Origin: UBA826 sp045564655
GTDB lineage: Bacteria > Chloroflexota > Dehalococcoidia > Lucifugimonadales > UBA826
Reading direction: 5' to 3'
Assembly (NCBI GenBank): GCA_045564655.1
Contig: JBJLGX010000008.1
Coordinates: 1 to 64,000, forward strand
Length of the DNA stretch: 64,000 nucleotides
The notes beneath the pieces were generated by a model. That model searched no databases and was not told where the DNA came from. It worked only from the letters and a program-made list of their open reading frames with translations. The position numbers and the translations under genes were made by a program. Shown here piece after piece: positions 17,322 to 26,400 of the stretch; the stretch's first letter is position 1, and the number at the start of each line of letters is the position of its first letter.

Positions 17322-18968
17322 TTATTGTTCTGATCCTGATCCTGTCCAAGCTTTAGAAACACCAGCCGCTGTAGGTTCAACGTGGACGTTAATGACTGCA
17401 GGTTTACCACTATCAAATGCTCTTTGCAATGCCGGTTTTATTTCATTAGGGTCTACCACTTTTTCTCCATATCCATGTAAAGATTTTGCCATCTCATCAA
17501 ATTCGGTAAATCCAAGTTCCCGACCAGGCCTACTCCAGTTAGGATCTCTGGCAAACCATCCTTCATTATTACTAACAACCGTCACTACTGGAAGATTATG
17601 TCTTACGGCTGTATCGATTTCCATTGCATTCATTCCCATAGAACCATCACCATGTAGAACTAAAACCTGTTTGTCCGGTTTTGCAATTTTTGCTCCTAAT
17701 CCGTAAGGTAACCCTACGCCCATGGTTCCAGTAACTCCAGAATTTAATCTGTGACCTGGATGATATGTTGGCATGGACTGCCTAGCAAAATGCAATATTT
17801 CGTTTCCATCTACTACCAAAATTGCATCTCTATCTAAAAACTCTGATATTTCTTTACAAAGCCTTAATGGGTGTATTGGCACTTGGTCTGAATTCAAAAT
17901 GCTATGATTCTTTTCTTGACGGTCTTTTTCCTTAAATTTAAGTGTCTCAACCCAATCTGCACTAAAGGTATTATTTGGAGATTCAATCCTATTGTTAGCT
18001 TCATCAACAAGTTGAGTAACAACCGTCTTAGCATCACCAACAATTCCTAATTCTAAACTTTTATTATGTCCCAGTTCAGATTCATCTAAATCAATTTGAA
18101 TAATTTTTGCAGAAGGATTAAACCTATCTCCATAACTCATCATCCAATTCAGTCTTGACCCTACAACAAGTACAGCATCAGCTTCTCGCATCGCCGTTGA
18201 TCTAGCCGCAGGAAAAGAAAATGAATTATCTTCAGGTATCAAGCCTCTAGACATAGGTGATGTGTAAAAAGGAATTTGCAATGCATTAACTAGTTCTTCT
18301 AGGGCATCTGATGCTCCTGAAAAAAATGCACCCCCTCCAGCAAAAATAATTGGTTTTTTCGCGCTTAATAAAATATCTAAAACTTTATTTATTACATGGT
18401 TTTCAGCAGCTGGTCTAGAAGTTGTTAGAGTTTTTGAATAAGGAGGAATAGATTCGACATCAACTTTTTCATCTAAAACATCAACCCCACAATCGATATA
18501 TACTGGACCAGGTTTACCTGACACAGATTTTCTATACGCCATACTAACTATCTCTGGGAATCTTGATGCTTGAGTTGGTCTGTGGGAAAACTTACACAGT
18601 GGATCCATTATTCCCATCTGGTCAACTTCTTGAAAAGTATCTTTCCCTCTTTCGTGTACTGCACTAGCCCCACCCAACACAATCATTGGGGCACAATCAA
18701 CAGATGCGGCGTAAACCCCTGTTAAAAGATTTAAAGTACCCGGACCTGATGAAGCAGTCACTACTCCCGGCTTACCAGTAACTCTTGTATATGCATGAGC
18801 TGCAAAGGCTGCCGCTTGTTCATGTCTAAAGTCTACAGTTCTAATTCCTAATTCTTGGCACCCAGAAATAATATCAAAACTAGGACCACCAGTTAGATAA
18901 AAAAGTGTATCTACACCATGTTCCTTTAGTGTCTTAGCTATTAAATGGCTCCCTGTTACTAATGTCAT
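17322..18968 (-). CDS. Thiamine-diphosphate-dependent enzyme, acetolactate synthase-like
   Basis: 548 residues with the three-domain POX/ALS layout. PYR domain: FYLTGGPSFDIISG and FRHEQAAAFAAHAYTRVTG with catalytic Glu50; central domain with NAD-fold-like IFAGGGAFFSG; PP domain with GDGSMGMNAMEIDTAVRHN (ThDP/Mg motif GDG...N). It is not the biosynthetic ilvB, which lies in the operon at 59591. Decarboxylation or ligation of a 2-keto acid or an oxalyl/2-hydroxyacyl-CoA is possible; sequence alone does not identify the substrate. No small regulatory subunit or acyl-CoA gene is adjacent. It abuts glyA in convergent orientation. Confidence 0.85.
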   Translation of the reverse strand: MTLVTGSHLIAKTLKEHGVDTLFYLTGGPSFDIISGCQELGIRTVDFRHEQAAAFAAHAYTRVTGKPGVVTASSGPGTLNLLTGVYAASVDCAPMIVLGGASAVHERGKDTFQEVDQMGIMDPLCKFSHRPTQASRFPEIVSMAYRKSVSGKPGPVYIDCGVDVLDEKVDVESIPPYSKTLTTSRPAAENHVINKVLDILLSAKKPIIFAGGGAFFSGASDALEELVNALQIPFYTSPMSRGLIPEDNSFSFPAARSTAMREADAVLVVGSRLNWMMSYGDRFNPSAKIIQIDLDESELGHNKSLELGIVGDAKTVVTQLVDEANNRIESPNNTFSADWVETLKFKEKDRQEKNHSILNSDQVPIHPLRLCKEISEFLDRDAILVVDGNEILHFARQSMPTYHPGHRLNSGVTGTMGVGLPYGLGAKIAKPDKQVLVLHGDGSMGMNAMEIDTAVRHNLPVVTVVSNNEGWFARDPNWSRPGRELGFTEFDEMAKSLHGYGEKVVDPNEIKPALQRAFDSGKPAVINVHVEPTAAGVSKAWTGSGSEQ

Positions 18969-19009
18969 TTAAACCCTCTCACAAATCATAATCACTGAGA
19001 TTTAACTTA

Positions 19010-19708
19010 TTATATTATGGAATCCTTTATCTTAACTAATGCTTTTTCTGCTGCTTTCATTTCAGATATCAACTTACTAGCACCTTGCCCTACAGCACTC
19101 TCTTCTCCATCAATGGTAACTTTGGAAATAAAAGAAGTAGATTCCCCTTCTCCAACTTGAGAAATCACATTATATTCAGGTAACTGCCCAAATCTAGACT
19201 GAACGATTTCTTGAAGTTTTGTTTTAGGATCCTTTAAGCTTCCTTTAGTTGCTTTATCAATGTCGTCTCTTAAAATATTTGAAATTACATTGCAAGTTGT
19301 ATCAAAGCCTTTATCAATAAATATTGCTCCTAATAAAGCTTCTAAAGCAGATGACAAGATTGAAGTTTTAGCCCTACCTTCATTTTTATCTTCACCTCTA
19401 CCTAATAACAAATATTCCCCTAAGCCAAATCTTTTAGCTGATTCAGCTAAGGTATTACCATTAACAATTTTAGATCTTAATATTGTTAAATCACCTTCTT
19501 CAATATCCTGATATTTATTAAATATCAGACTTGATACAGCAGCATCTAAAACAGCATCTCCAAGAAATTCTAATCTTTCATTATCGCTATGTACTTCTAG
19601 ATTTTCTGACGCATATGAAGAATGCGTTAGTGCCGTAACTAATAGCGACATATTATTAAATTGAATATCTAAAAAATCTTGTAATTCCGATATGTTTTTA
19701 ATTGCCAT
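19010..19708 (-). CDS. rnc: Ribonuclease III
   Basis: 232 residues from ATG 19708; a TTG at 19738 would add ten residues and overlap the gene upstream, and neither start has a good SD. The RNase III signature NERLEFLGDAVLDAAVSS is intact, LEALLGAIFIDKGF holds the second metal-binding Glu/Asp, and a C-terminal dsRNA-binding domain begins at DPKTKLQEIVQSRFG and ends KAAEKALVKI. It processes rRNA precursors and other double-stranded RNA. It starts eight bases after the stop of the DsbA-like gene, so the two are probably co-transcribed. Confidence 0.93.
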   Translation of the reverse strand: MAIKNISELQDFLDIQFNNMSLLVTALTHSSYASENLEVHSDNERLEFLGDAVLDAAVSSLIFNKYQDIEEGDLTILRSKIVNGNTLAESAKRFGLGEYLLLGRGEDKNEGRAKTSILSSALEALLGAIFIDKGFDTTCNVISNILRDDIDKATKGSLKDPKTKLQEIVQSRFGQLPEYNVISQVGEGESTSFISKVTIDGEESAVGQGASKLISEMKAAEKALVKIKDSII

Positions 19709-19716
19709 GTATCTAC

Positions 19717-20343
19717 TTATAGTGCTCCTTTTGGCCAAGGAGGTTGAGGGCGCTTTATTTCTCCAAAATATGAACGTTCTGAAAAAAGTCCTACGAAATG
19801 TTCGAAGGATTCCAAAGACTCTTCCTTAGGAGGTATGAATGTTTTAAGGTATATAGACTGACCATTATTAAAAAGAAACGTTGGAGTTCCAAAAGCGCCA
19901 TGCGTTCCTGAGGCATCTTCATGGTCTTTAGCAATAATATTCACTAAATCAGAGTCTAAAATATCTTCTTTAAATCTATCAACATCTAGATTACATTCAG
20001 TTGCTACTTCAATAAATATATCATTGTCGTTTAAGGGAACTCTTTGTTCATGACGCTTTTTAAGCAAATTCAAAAAAAACTTATCAAAAGCTTCTTTGCC
20101 TTGTCTTTTTGCGGCTTCTCCTGCTATTGAAGCCATTAATGATTTTGTCTTAGTTAAATCGTCGACTTCCCAAACTTTCCAGTTATCATCACCCTTATAG
20201 TTGATTTGCTCTAACGAAAAATTTCTCCAATTTAATTTTAATTCGTCGCCTATTAGTTCCTTAACTTCATCCAGCCAAACTGCTGCATTATAAACAAACG
20301 GTCAAGAAAAATCGTAAAAAACGTCACATTGTAATTTAGTCAC
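19717..20343 (-). CDS. DsbA/FrnE-like thiol oxidoreductase, probable selenoprotein (in-frame TGA as Sec14)
   Basis: Reading from GTG 20343, which has a perfect SD GGAGG six bases upstream, gives 209 codons with one internal TGA (20304-20302). The translation begins MTKLQCDVFYDFS-U-PFVYNAA, where U marks the TGA: it falls exactly where DsbA/FrnE proteins carry the first redox cysteine (DFxCPxxY) at the end of strand 1. Downstream the family pattern continues: NWRNFSLEQIN, a helical insert, then the cis-proline loop HGAFGTPTFLF. Total length 208 residues is normal. Everything on both sides of the TGA is conserved and in frame. A GU-loop hairpin follows at the right distance (20269-20288). Conventional gene calling would start at ATG 20136 and lose the redox centre. 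Alternatives: base error in a Cys codon, or a dead gene. Confidence 0.75.
20269..20288 (-). promoter_or_regulatory. Candidate bacterial SECIS hairpin inside the DsbA-like gene
   Basis: On the minus strand, CAGC (20285-20282), loop AGTTTG (20281-20276), GCTG (20275-20272), with two further outer pairs (AT/AT) across a G-G mismatch. Twenty bases separate the TGA from the loop, and the loop contains GU, as bacterial SECIS elements do. The stem is short, so this is suggestive only. Confidence 0.5.
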
Positions 20344-20390
20344 TATAATCCTCCTGCATAAAATTTGATCAGACAAGAATATCTCATATA

Positions 20391-20399
20391 TGGTATAAC
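20391..20399 (+). promoter_or_regulatory. Extended -10 promoter for glnA
   Basis: TGGTATAAC gives an extended -10 (TGn plus TATAAC at 20394-20399). A poor -35-like TTGATC (20365-20370) is 23 bases away. On the opposite strand the same region offers TTGTTA (20419-20414), 16 bases, TATACC (20397-20392) for the DsbA-rnc operon. A leader of about 120 bases would precede glnA. Confidence 0.4.
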
Positions 20400-20477
20400 G
20401 TGTAACAATTATTTAACAATGTAATAGAATATGTAGCCCAAAATAGCAATATGATTGTATATAGAAGAAATAAATCT

Positions 20478-20513
20478 GATGATCTGATGAAATTTAATAG
20501 ATCATCTAAATTT
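20478..20513 (+). promoter_or_regulatory. Two mutually exclusive hairpins in the glnA leader
   Basis: Stem A pairs GATGATCT (20478-20485) with AGATCATC (20499-20506). Stem B pairs AAATTTA (20490-20496) with TAAATTT (20507-20513), ending next to the SD TAGGAG. Both cannot form together. No known glutamine riboswitch signature is visible, so this is only a structural observation. Confidence 0.35.
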
Positions 20514-20525
20514 TAGGAGCGTAAA

Positions 20526-21959
20526 ATGGCGAAAGAGTCAGCAGAAATATTAAAATTAATGAAAGATAACAATTGCGATATCCTTGACCTGAAATTCACT
20601 GATTTACCTGGTACTTGGCAGCATTTCTCTGTACCCATTGGTCAAGTTGATGATTCCCTTATCCAAAAAGGGGTAGGTTTTGATGGGTCCAGTATAAGAG
20701 GATTTCAATCAATTGATCAATCAGATATGCTAATAGTCCCTGACGCTTCAACAGCAAGGATAGATCCCTTTTATACAGGACAAGTGACTTGTATAGCTGA
20801 TATCAAGGATCCAATAACAGGTGAGAATTATAGCCGTGACCCTAGAAATATTGCTAAAAAAGCTGAGGCATACCTTGCATCCACAGGAATAGGAGATACT
20901 TCATATTGGGGACCTGAAGTTGAATTCTTCATATTTGACTCAGTTCAATTTGATTATGGGTCTAACTTTGGATTCCATAAGGTTGATTCTAACGAAGGTA
21001 TCTGGAATTCAGGTGAGCCATATATGTTAGATGGGGTTACTTTAAACCAAGGTTACAAACCTAGACACAAAGAAGGTTACTTCCCTGCATCTCCGACCGA
21101 TTCCTTCCAAGATCTAAGAAGTGAGATGGTGAGATCTTTAGTTAATGACTTTGGACTCACAATAGAAGCACAGCATCACGAGGTCGCTTCTGGAGGACAA
21201 GCTGAAATAGATATGAAGTTTGACACATTACTGACAACGGCAGATGCGGTTATGTCTTATAAATATGCTGTACGAAATGTTGCTAAACAGTATGGCAAAA
21301 CAGTCACTTTCATGCCTAAACCTTTATTTGACGACAATGGAACTGGTATGCATACGCATCAATCAATATGGAAAGATGGCATTCCTCTTTTCGCTGGAGA
21401 TGAATATGCAGGCTTGTCAAAATTAGCTCTAAACTATATTGGGGGAATTATCAAGCATGGAAAAGCCTTAATGGCTTTAGCTGCTCCTACTACTAATTCT
21501 TATAAAAGATTAACGCCTGGGTTTGAAGCTCCTACAATTTTAGCTTTGTCCGCTAGAAATAGGTCTGCAGCATGTAGAATCCCAATGTATTTCCCAGACC
21601 CAAAAGCTAAGAGATTAGAATTTAGGTCTGCAGACCCGACATGCAACCCATATCTTACTTTTTCCGCTATGTTAATGGCAGGATTAGATGGGATAGAAAA
21701 TGAATATGATCCAGGAGAGCCACTAGAACAAGACCTTTTTGAGTTGTCTGCAGCAGAAACTGCAGCATTCCCACAAGTTCCTAGTAGTCTTGAAGAAGCT
21801 CTACAGGCTTTAGAAGAGGATCACGAATTTTTACTAAAAGGCGATGTTTTTACAAAGGATGTTATTGAAAACTGGATTAGCTACAAAACTGAAAATGATG
21901 TAGACCCAGTAAGATTACGTCCCCACCCATATGAGTTCTATCTGTCATTTGATGCCTAA
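20526..21959 (+). CDS. glnA: Glutamine synthetase, type I
   Basis: 477 residues. Starts after SD AGGAGC. Conserved blocks: FTDLPGTWQHFSVPI, GVGFDGSSIRGFQSI, YWGPEVEFFIFD (metal Glu), EAQHHEVASGGQAEID, NGTGMHTHQSIW, and PTTNSYKRLTPGFEAP (ATP/glutamate site). FRSADPTCNPYLTFSAML follows. Near the C-terminus the segment matching the enterobacterial adenylylation site reads DLFELSAAE: the target tyrosine is replaced by Phe405, so control by adenylylation is unlikely. It makes glutamine from glutamate, ammonia and ATP, and heads the GS/GS/GOGAT region. Confidence 0.96.
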   Translation: MAKESAEILKLMKDNNCDILDLKFTDLPGTWQHFSVPIGQVDDSLIQKGVGFDGSSIRGFQSIDQSDMLIVPDASTARIDPFYTGQVTCIADIKDPITGENYSRDPRNIAKKAEAYLASTGIGDTSYWGPEVEFFIFDSVQFDYGSNFGFHKVDSNEGIWNSGEPYMLDGVTLNQGYKPRHKEGYFPASPTDSFQDLRSEMVRSLVNDFGLTIEAQHHEVASGGQAEIDMKFDTLLTTADAVMSYKYAVRNVAKQYGKTVTFMPKPLFDDNGTGMHTHQSIWKDGIPLFAGDEYAGLSKLALNYIGGIIKHGKALMALAAPTTNSYKRLTPGFEAPTILALSARNRSAACRIPMYFPDPKAKRLEFRSADPTCNPYLTFSAMLMAGLDGIENEYDPGEPLEQDLFELSAAETAAFPQVPSSLEEALQALEEDHEFLLKGDVFTKDVIENWISYKTENDVDPVRLRPHPYEFYLSFDA

Positions 21960-21985
21960 ATTCGATTTGATAGGAATTACATTAT

Positions 21986-22025
21986 GTATGGTCTTCACAT
22001 TTAAATGTGAAGACCATACTGTTTT
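21986..22025 (+). terminator. 17-bp perfect palindrome followed by T-rich tract, between the two glutamine synthetase genes
   Basis: GTATGGTCTTCACATTT (21986-22002) is followed immediately by its exact complement (22003-22019) and then TGTTTT. An RNA hairpin would have about 15 pairs with a small loop. It lies 26 bases after the glnA stop and 22 bases before the second gene's ATG. Terminator or attenuator is likely; a dimeric-protein operator is possible because the symmetry is perfect. Confidence 0.6.
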
Positions 22026-22041
22026 AAGGATATAACTACCT

Positions 22042-23385
22042 ATGTCTTCGATAATCAGAAATAATGATGCAATAGAATATGCAATAAGAGAAGCTCATGA
22101 CAATGATGTTAAATTCATAAGGTTATGGTTTACAGACATTTTAGGAACTATAAAAGGGTTTGCCATAACAATTGACGAATTAGAAAACGCGTTAAATCGT
22201 GGTATGGGATTTGATGGTTCCGCTATCGAAGGATATGCTCGTAATGATGAAAGAGATTTATATGCACTTCCTGATCCTACAACATTCAGCATACTTCCTT
22301 GGAGGCCCAAAACCAACGCTGTTGCCAGGATGTTTTGTGACATTATAACCCCTGAAGACAAATATTTTGACGGGGATCCTAGAGAAGTACTAAGGAAAAA
22401 TTTAAAAAAAGCTACCGATAAAGGATTTACTTATTATGTATCGCCTGAGCTAGAATATTTTTATTTTAAAAACCCACAAAGTACACAACTACTAGATTCA
22501 AGCGGGTATTTTGACCAAGAAAATTCAGACTTAGGAACTGATCTAAGAAGAGAGACTGTTCTCACTTTAGAAGAACTAGGAATTCCTGTTGCATCGAGTC
22601 ATCATGAAGCAGCACCTAGCCAACACGAGATCGACCTTAGACATACTGATGCTCTTACAATGGCAGATACTGTAATGACCTATAAAACCGTAGTCAAAGA
22701 AATAGCAATGAAACATGGCTATTTTGCATCATTCATGCCAAAGCCAGTATCAGACATTAATGGTAGCGGTATGCATACAAACATATCGCTTTTCAAAGGA
22801 GATGAAAATATATTTTTCAGCTCGTCTGAAAATCATAATATTTCTGAAACAGCACGACAATTTTGTGCCGGACTACTACATCATGCTAGAGAAATAACTT
22901 TAGTTACTAACCAATGGGTTAATTCTTATAAAAGGCTTGTTCCTAGCTATGAAGCTCCTACATACATAACTTGGGCAGAAGTTAACAGATCTGATCTTAT
23001 AAGAATTCCATCCTATAAAGAAGGACGTGAATTATCGCGACGAGTAGAATACAGAGCACCTGACCCAGCTTGCAATCCATACTTAGCATTTAGCGTAATA
23101 TTAGCAGCTGGATTGGAAGGAATAAATAAAAAATATACTTTACCAACTTCATTTGAAAAAAATGTACATGCCATGACATCTATTGATAGAGAAAATGAAG
23201 GGATTGAGTCTTTACCTCAAAATATGTGGGAGGCTATTCAAATAACTGAAAAAAGTTCCTTAGTCAAAAATTCTTTAGGTGAACAAGTATTCAATAGTTT
23301 CATAAAGAATAAAAAGATTGAGTGGGAAGCATACAGTTCCCAAGTGTCTCAGTATGAATTAGACCGTTACCTCACAATGTTATAA
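22042..23385 (+). CDS. Second glutamine synthetase-family protein
   Basis: 447 residues, shorter than the first paralogue and clearly divergent. Family blocks remain: LWFTDILGTIKGFAI, GMGFDGSAIEGYAR, SPELEYFYF, ASSHHEAAPSQHEIDL, NGSGMHTNISLF, VNSYKRLVPSYEAPTY and EYRAPDPACNPYLAF. The metal-binding and ATP-binding positions look intact, so it is probably an active ligase. The length and sequence fit the GSI-alpha-like group found in many bacteria and archaea with true GS activity; gamma-glutamylation of an amine is the alternative. It stands between glnA and gltB, which argues for nitrogen assimilation. Confidence 0.88.
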   Translation: MSSIIRNNDAIEYAIREAHDNDVKFIRLWFTDILGTIKGFAITIDELENALNRGMGFDGSAIEGYARNDERDLYALPDPTTFSILPWRPKTNAVARMFCDIITPEDKYFDGDPREVLRKNLKKATDKGFTYYVSPELEYFYFKNPQSTQLLDSSGYFDQENSDLGTDLRRETVLTLEELGIPVASSHHEAAPSQHEIDLRHTDALTMADTVMTYKTVVKEIAMKHGYFASFMPKPVSDINGSGMHTNISLFKGDENIFFSSSENHNISETARQFCAGLLHHAREITLVTNQWVNSYKRLVPSYEAPTYITWAEVNRSDLIRIPSYKEGRELSRRVEYRAPDPACNPYLAFSVILAAGLEGINKKYTLPTSFEKNVHAMTSIDRENEGIESLPQNMWEAIQITEKSSLVKNSLGEQVFNSFIKNKKIEWEAYSSQVSQYELDRYLTML

Positions 23386-23485
23386 AATCCTATAGAATTT
23401 TGTTTTGTAATTAAGATAATCATTTTACTCTACTAGATCGTTATATATTGTATGATGTAAAATCGTTATTTATACCTAAACTTTT

Positions 23486-26400
23486 ATGATGAAAAATAAA
23501 CAACATAAATTACCAAAATTAGTCAAACAAGGACTCTATGATCCATCATTTGAACATGATGCATGTGGAGTAGCTATGATTGCGAACATAAAAGGCGTCA
23601 AAAATCATTCGATTGTGCAGAAAGGACTTGAAGCGCTAGAACATTTAGGTCATAGAGGTGCAGCAGGAGCAGACCCTAAGACAGGAGATGGGGCCGGAAT
23701 AATGACACAGATCCCTGATGCTATATTTCGCAATGAATTAAAAGAGGATTTGCCTCCATTAGATAAATATGCAGTGGGAATGGTATTTTTACCGTCCCAA
23801 AATCCTGATAAAGATAATTGTATAAAATTAATTGAAGAATCTATATTAGATGAAAATATGCAATTATTTAAATGGCGCGAGGTACCCGTTGACCCTAATT
23901 CGATAGGTACCACTGCTAAAGATTGCATGCCTTATATTACACAATTCTTTGTTACACCTAAGTCAGGCCTTACAGAAGATGAATTTGAATTTTCGCTTTT
24001 TACCCTTAGACGAGTTATAGAGAAAAAAATCAACCTCGCCAATATAAGCGAAGATGATTTCTATATATGTTCTTTGTCCAAAAACACTATCGTTTATAAG
24101 GGTTTATTAATGACTGATCAGGTACGGAAATTTTACCTTGATCTTCAGGATGATTCATTTGTTTCATCTCTAGCATTAGTACATTCAAGATTCAGCACTA
24201 ACACTTTAGGAAGCTGGCGATTAGCCCATCCGTATCGATATGTTATTCACAATGGTGAAATCAATACCCATAGAGGTAATGTGAACTGGATGTCAGCAAG
24301 GGAAAAAATATTTAACACAAAAAATACCAATAAAGATGTTTCTAAACTAATCCCAATAATAAAAGAAGGGCAAAGTGATACTGCATCATTAGATAATGCA
24401 TTAGAACTGCTATTAGCAACTGGAAGAAGTATTGAACATTCTATGATGATGCTGATTCCAGAAGCATGGGGAGACCATATCCCTATGAGTGAAGAAAAAA
24501 AATCATTTTATGAATATCATTCAAGTATGATGGAACCTTGGGATGGTCCAGCACTAGTTATAGGTACAGATGGAAAAAAAGTTTGTGCTGTTTTAGATCG
24601 TAACGGACTAAGGCCTTGTAGATATTTAGTTACATCAGATGATTTATTGGTGATGGGATCAGAAACTGGAATTATTGATGTAGACGACAGTAAAATAATC
24701 TATAAAGAACGAATATATCCTGGTCGAATGTTTCTATTAGATACAGAAAAAGGGGAAATTATAAACGACACAGAATTAAAAGAGGGCCTATCTAATAGGA
24801 AATCCTATTCTAAGTGGTTAAAAGATAATAGAGTTTTTATGGAAGATCTTCCAAATCCTAAAAATATCGTAGAAAAAGATCCAGAGACTTTAATAAATAG
24901 ACAAAATGCATTTGGTTATACACTTGAAGACATACGAATGCTTTTGGAGCCTATGGCACTAAATTCATATGAACCTACTGGGTCAATGGGAAACGATACC
25001 CCTCTAGCATTTCTTTCTGATCATAATCCTTCTTTATTCAACTACTTCAAGCAATTATTTGCCCAAGTGAGTAATCCTCCTTTAGATTCAATAAGAGAAG
25101 AACTGGTTACTTCTATTACAGCTACATTAGGAGAAGAAAAGAACATTTTTGAAGAAACTCCCGAACATTGTAGACAATTAACATTAAAAAATCCTGTAAT
25201 CTCAAATAGCAATTTACAAAAATTAAAAGAATGTTCTTTAGATGGATTAAAGCCTACTACAATTACTACTCTATTAAACGTTGCGAATCATGAATCACTT
25301 AAGTCAGCAATAGCTCGCATATGTGACGAAGCAACTAAAGCAATAAATTCAGGATCTTCTATTCTTATATTGTCTGATCGAGGGGTTAATGAATCATATG
25401 CTCCGATACCAATCCTTTTAGCAACTTCTGCAATACATCATCATTTAATCAGATCAGGTCAAAGAACCAAAGTTGGGATTGCAGTAGAAACAGGAGAAGC
25501 CCGAGAAGTATCTCACTGCGCATTACTAGTAGGATTTGGTGCAGGAGCAATAAATCCTTACTTATCATTAGAAACTATAGAAGATCAAGTAACATCCAAT
25601 ACTATAAATACAGTTTTACCTGTTGAAGAGTTACTTGATAATTACATAAAAGCTTGTAATAAGGGTATATTAAAAACTATGTCTAAAATGGGTATTTCTA
25701 GTATCCAAAGTTATAGAGGAGCTCAAATATTTGAAGCCATTGGCCTGAATGATGAATTTATCAGTAAATATTTTACAGGTACTTCCTCTAGAATTGGTGG
25801 AATTGGTATAGAAGAAATACAAAAAGAGACACTAAATAGACATGCTAAAGGATTTGCAGAAAGTTCCATCCCTGGAAATTTAAAAATATCTCCAGGAGGA
25901 GACTATCAATGGCGCAGGGATGGGGAATTCCATATGTGGAACCCGAAAACCATATCTTCTCTACAACATGCAGTTAAATCAAATAGTTGGGAGACATATG
26001 AAGAATTTGCAAAACACGTTGACTCTGAAACCAAAAAGCTAAGTACTATAAGAGGATTATTAGACTTCAAAGAAGTTCCTTCTATTTCCATAGATGAAGT
26101 AGAGCCAGCATCAGAAATAGTGAAACGTTTCGCAACTGGTGCTATCTCACTAGGATCAATTAGCAGAGAGGCTCATGAAACCATGGCAATTGCCATGAAT
26201 AGAATTAACGCTCGTAGCAACACTGGAGAAGGAGGTGAAGATTCTGCACGATACACCCATGATTCTAATGGAGATTCTCGAAATAGTGCTGTTAAACAAG
26301 TAGCATCAGGCAGATTTGGTGTAACTATTGAATATTTGAGCAACGCTAAAGATATTCAAATCAAAATGGCTCAAGGAGCCAAACCTGGCGAAGGAGGCCA

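Noticed and set aside
19717..20136. Reading the DsbA-like gene as a short protein starting at ATG 20136
   Set aside because: It has no ribosome-binding site there and would lose the redox strand and active site; conserved sequence and a strong SD extend to GTG 20343 across a TGA.
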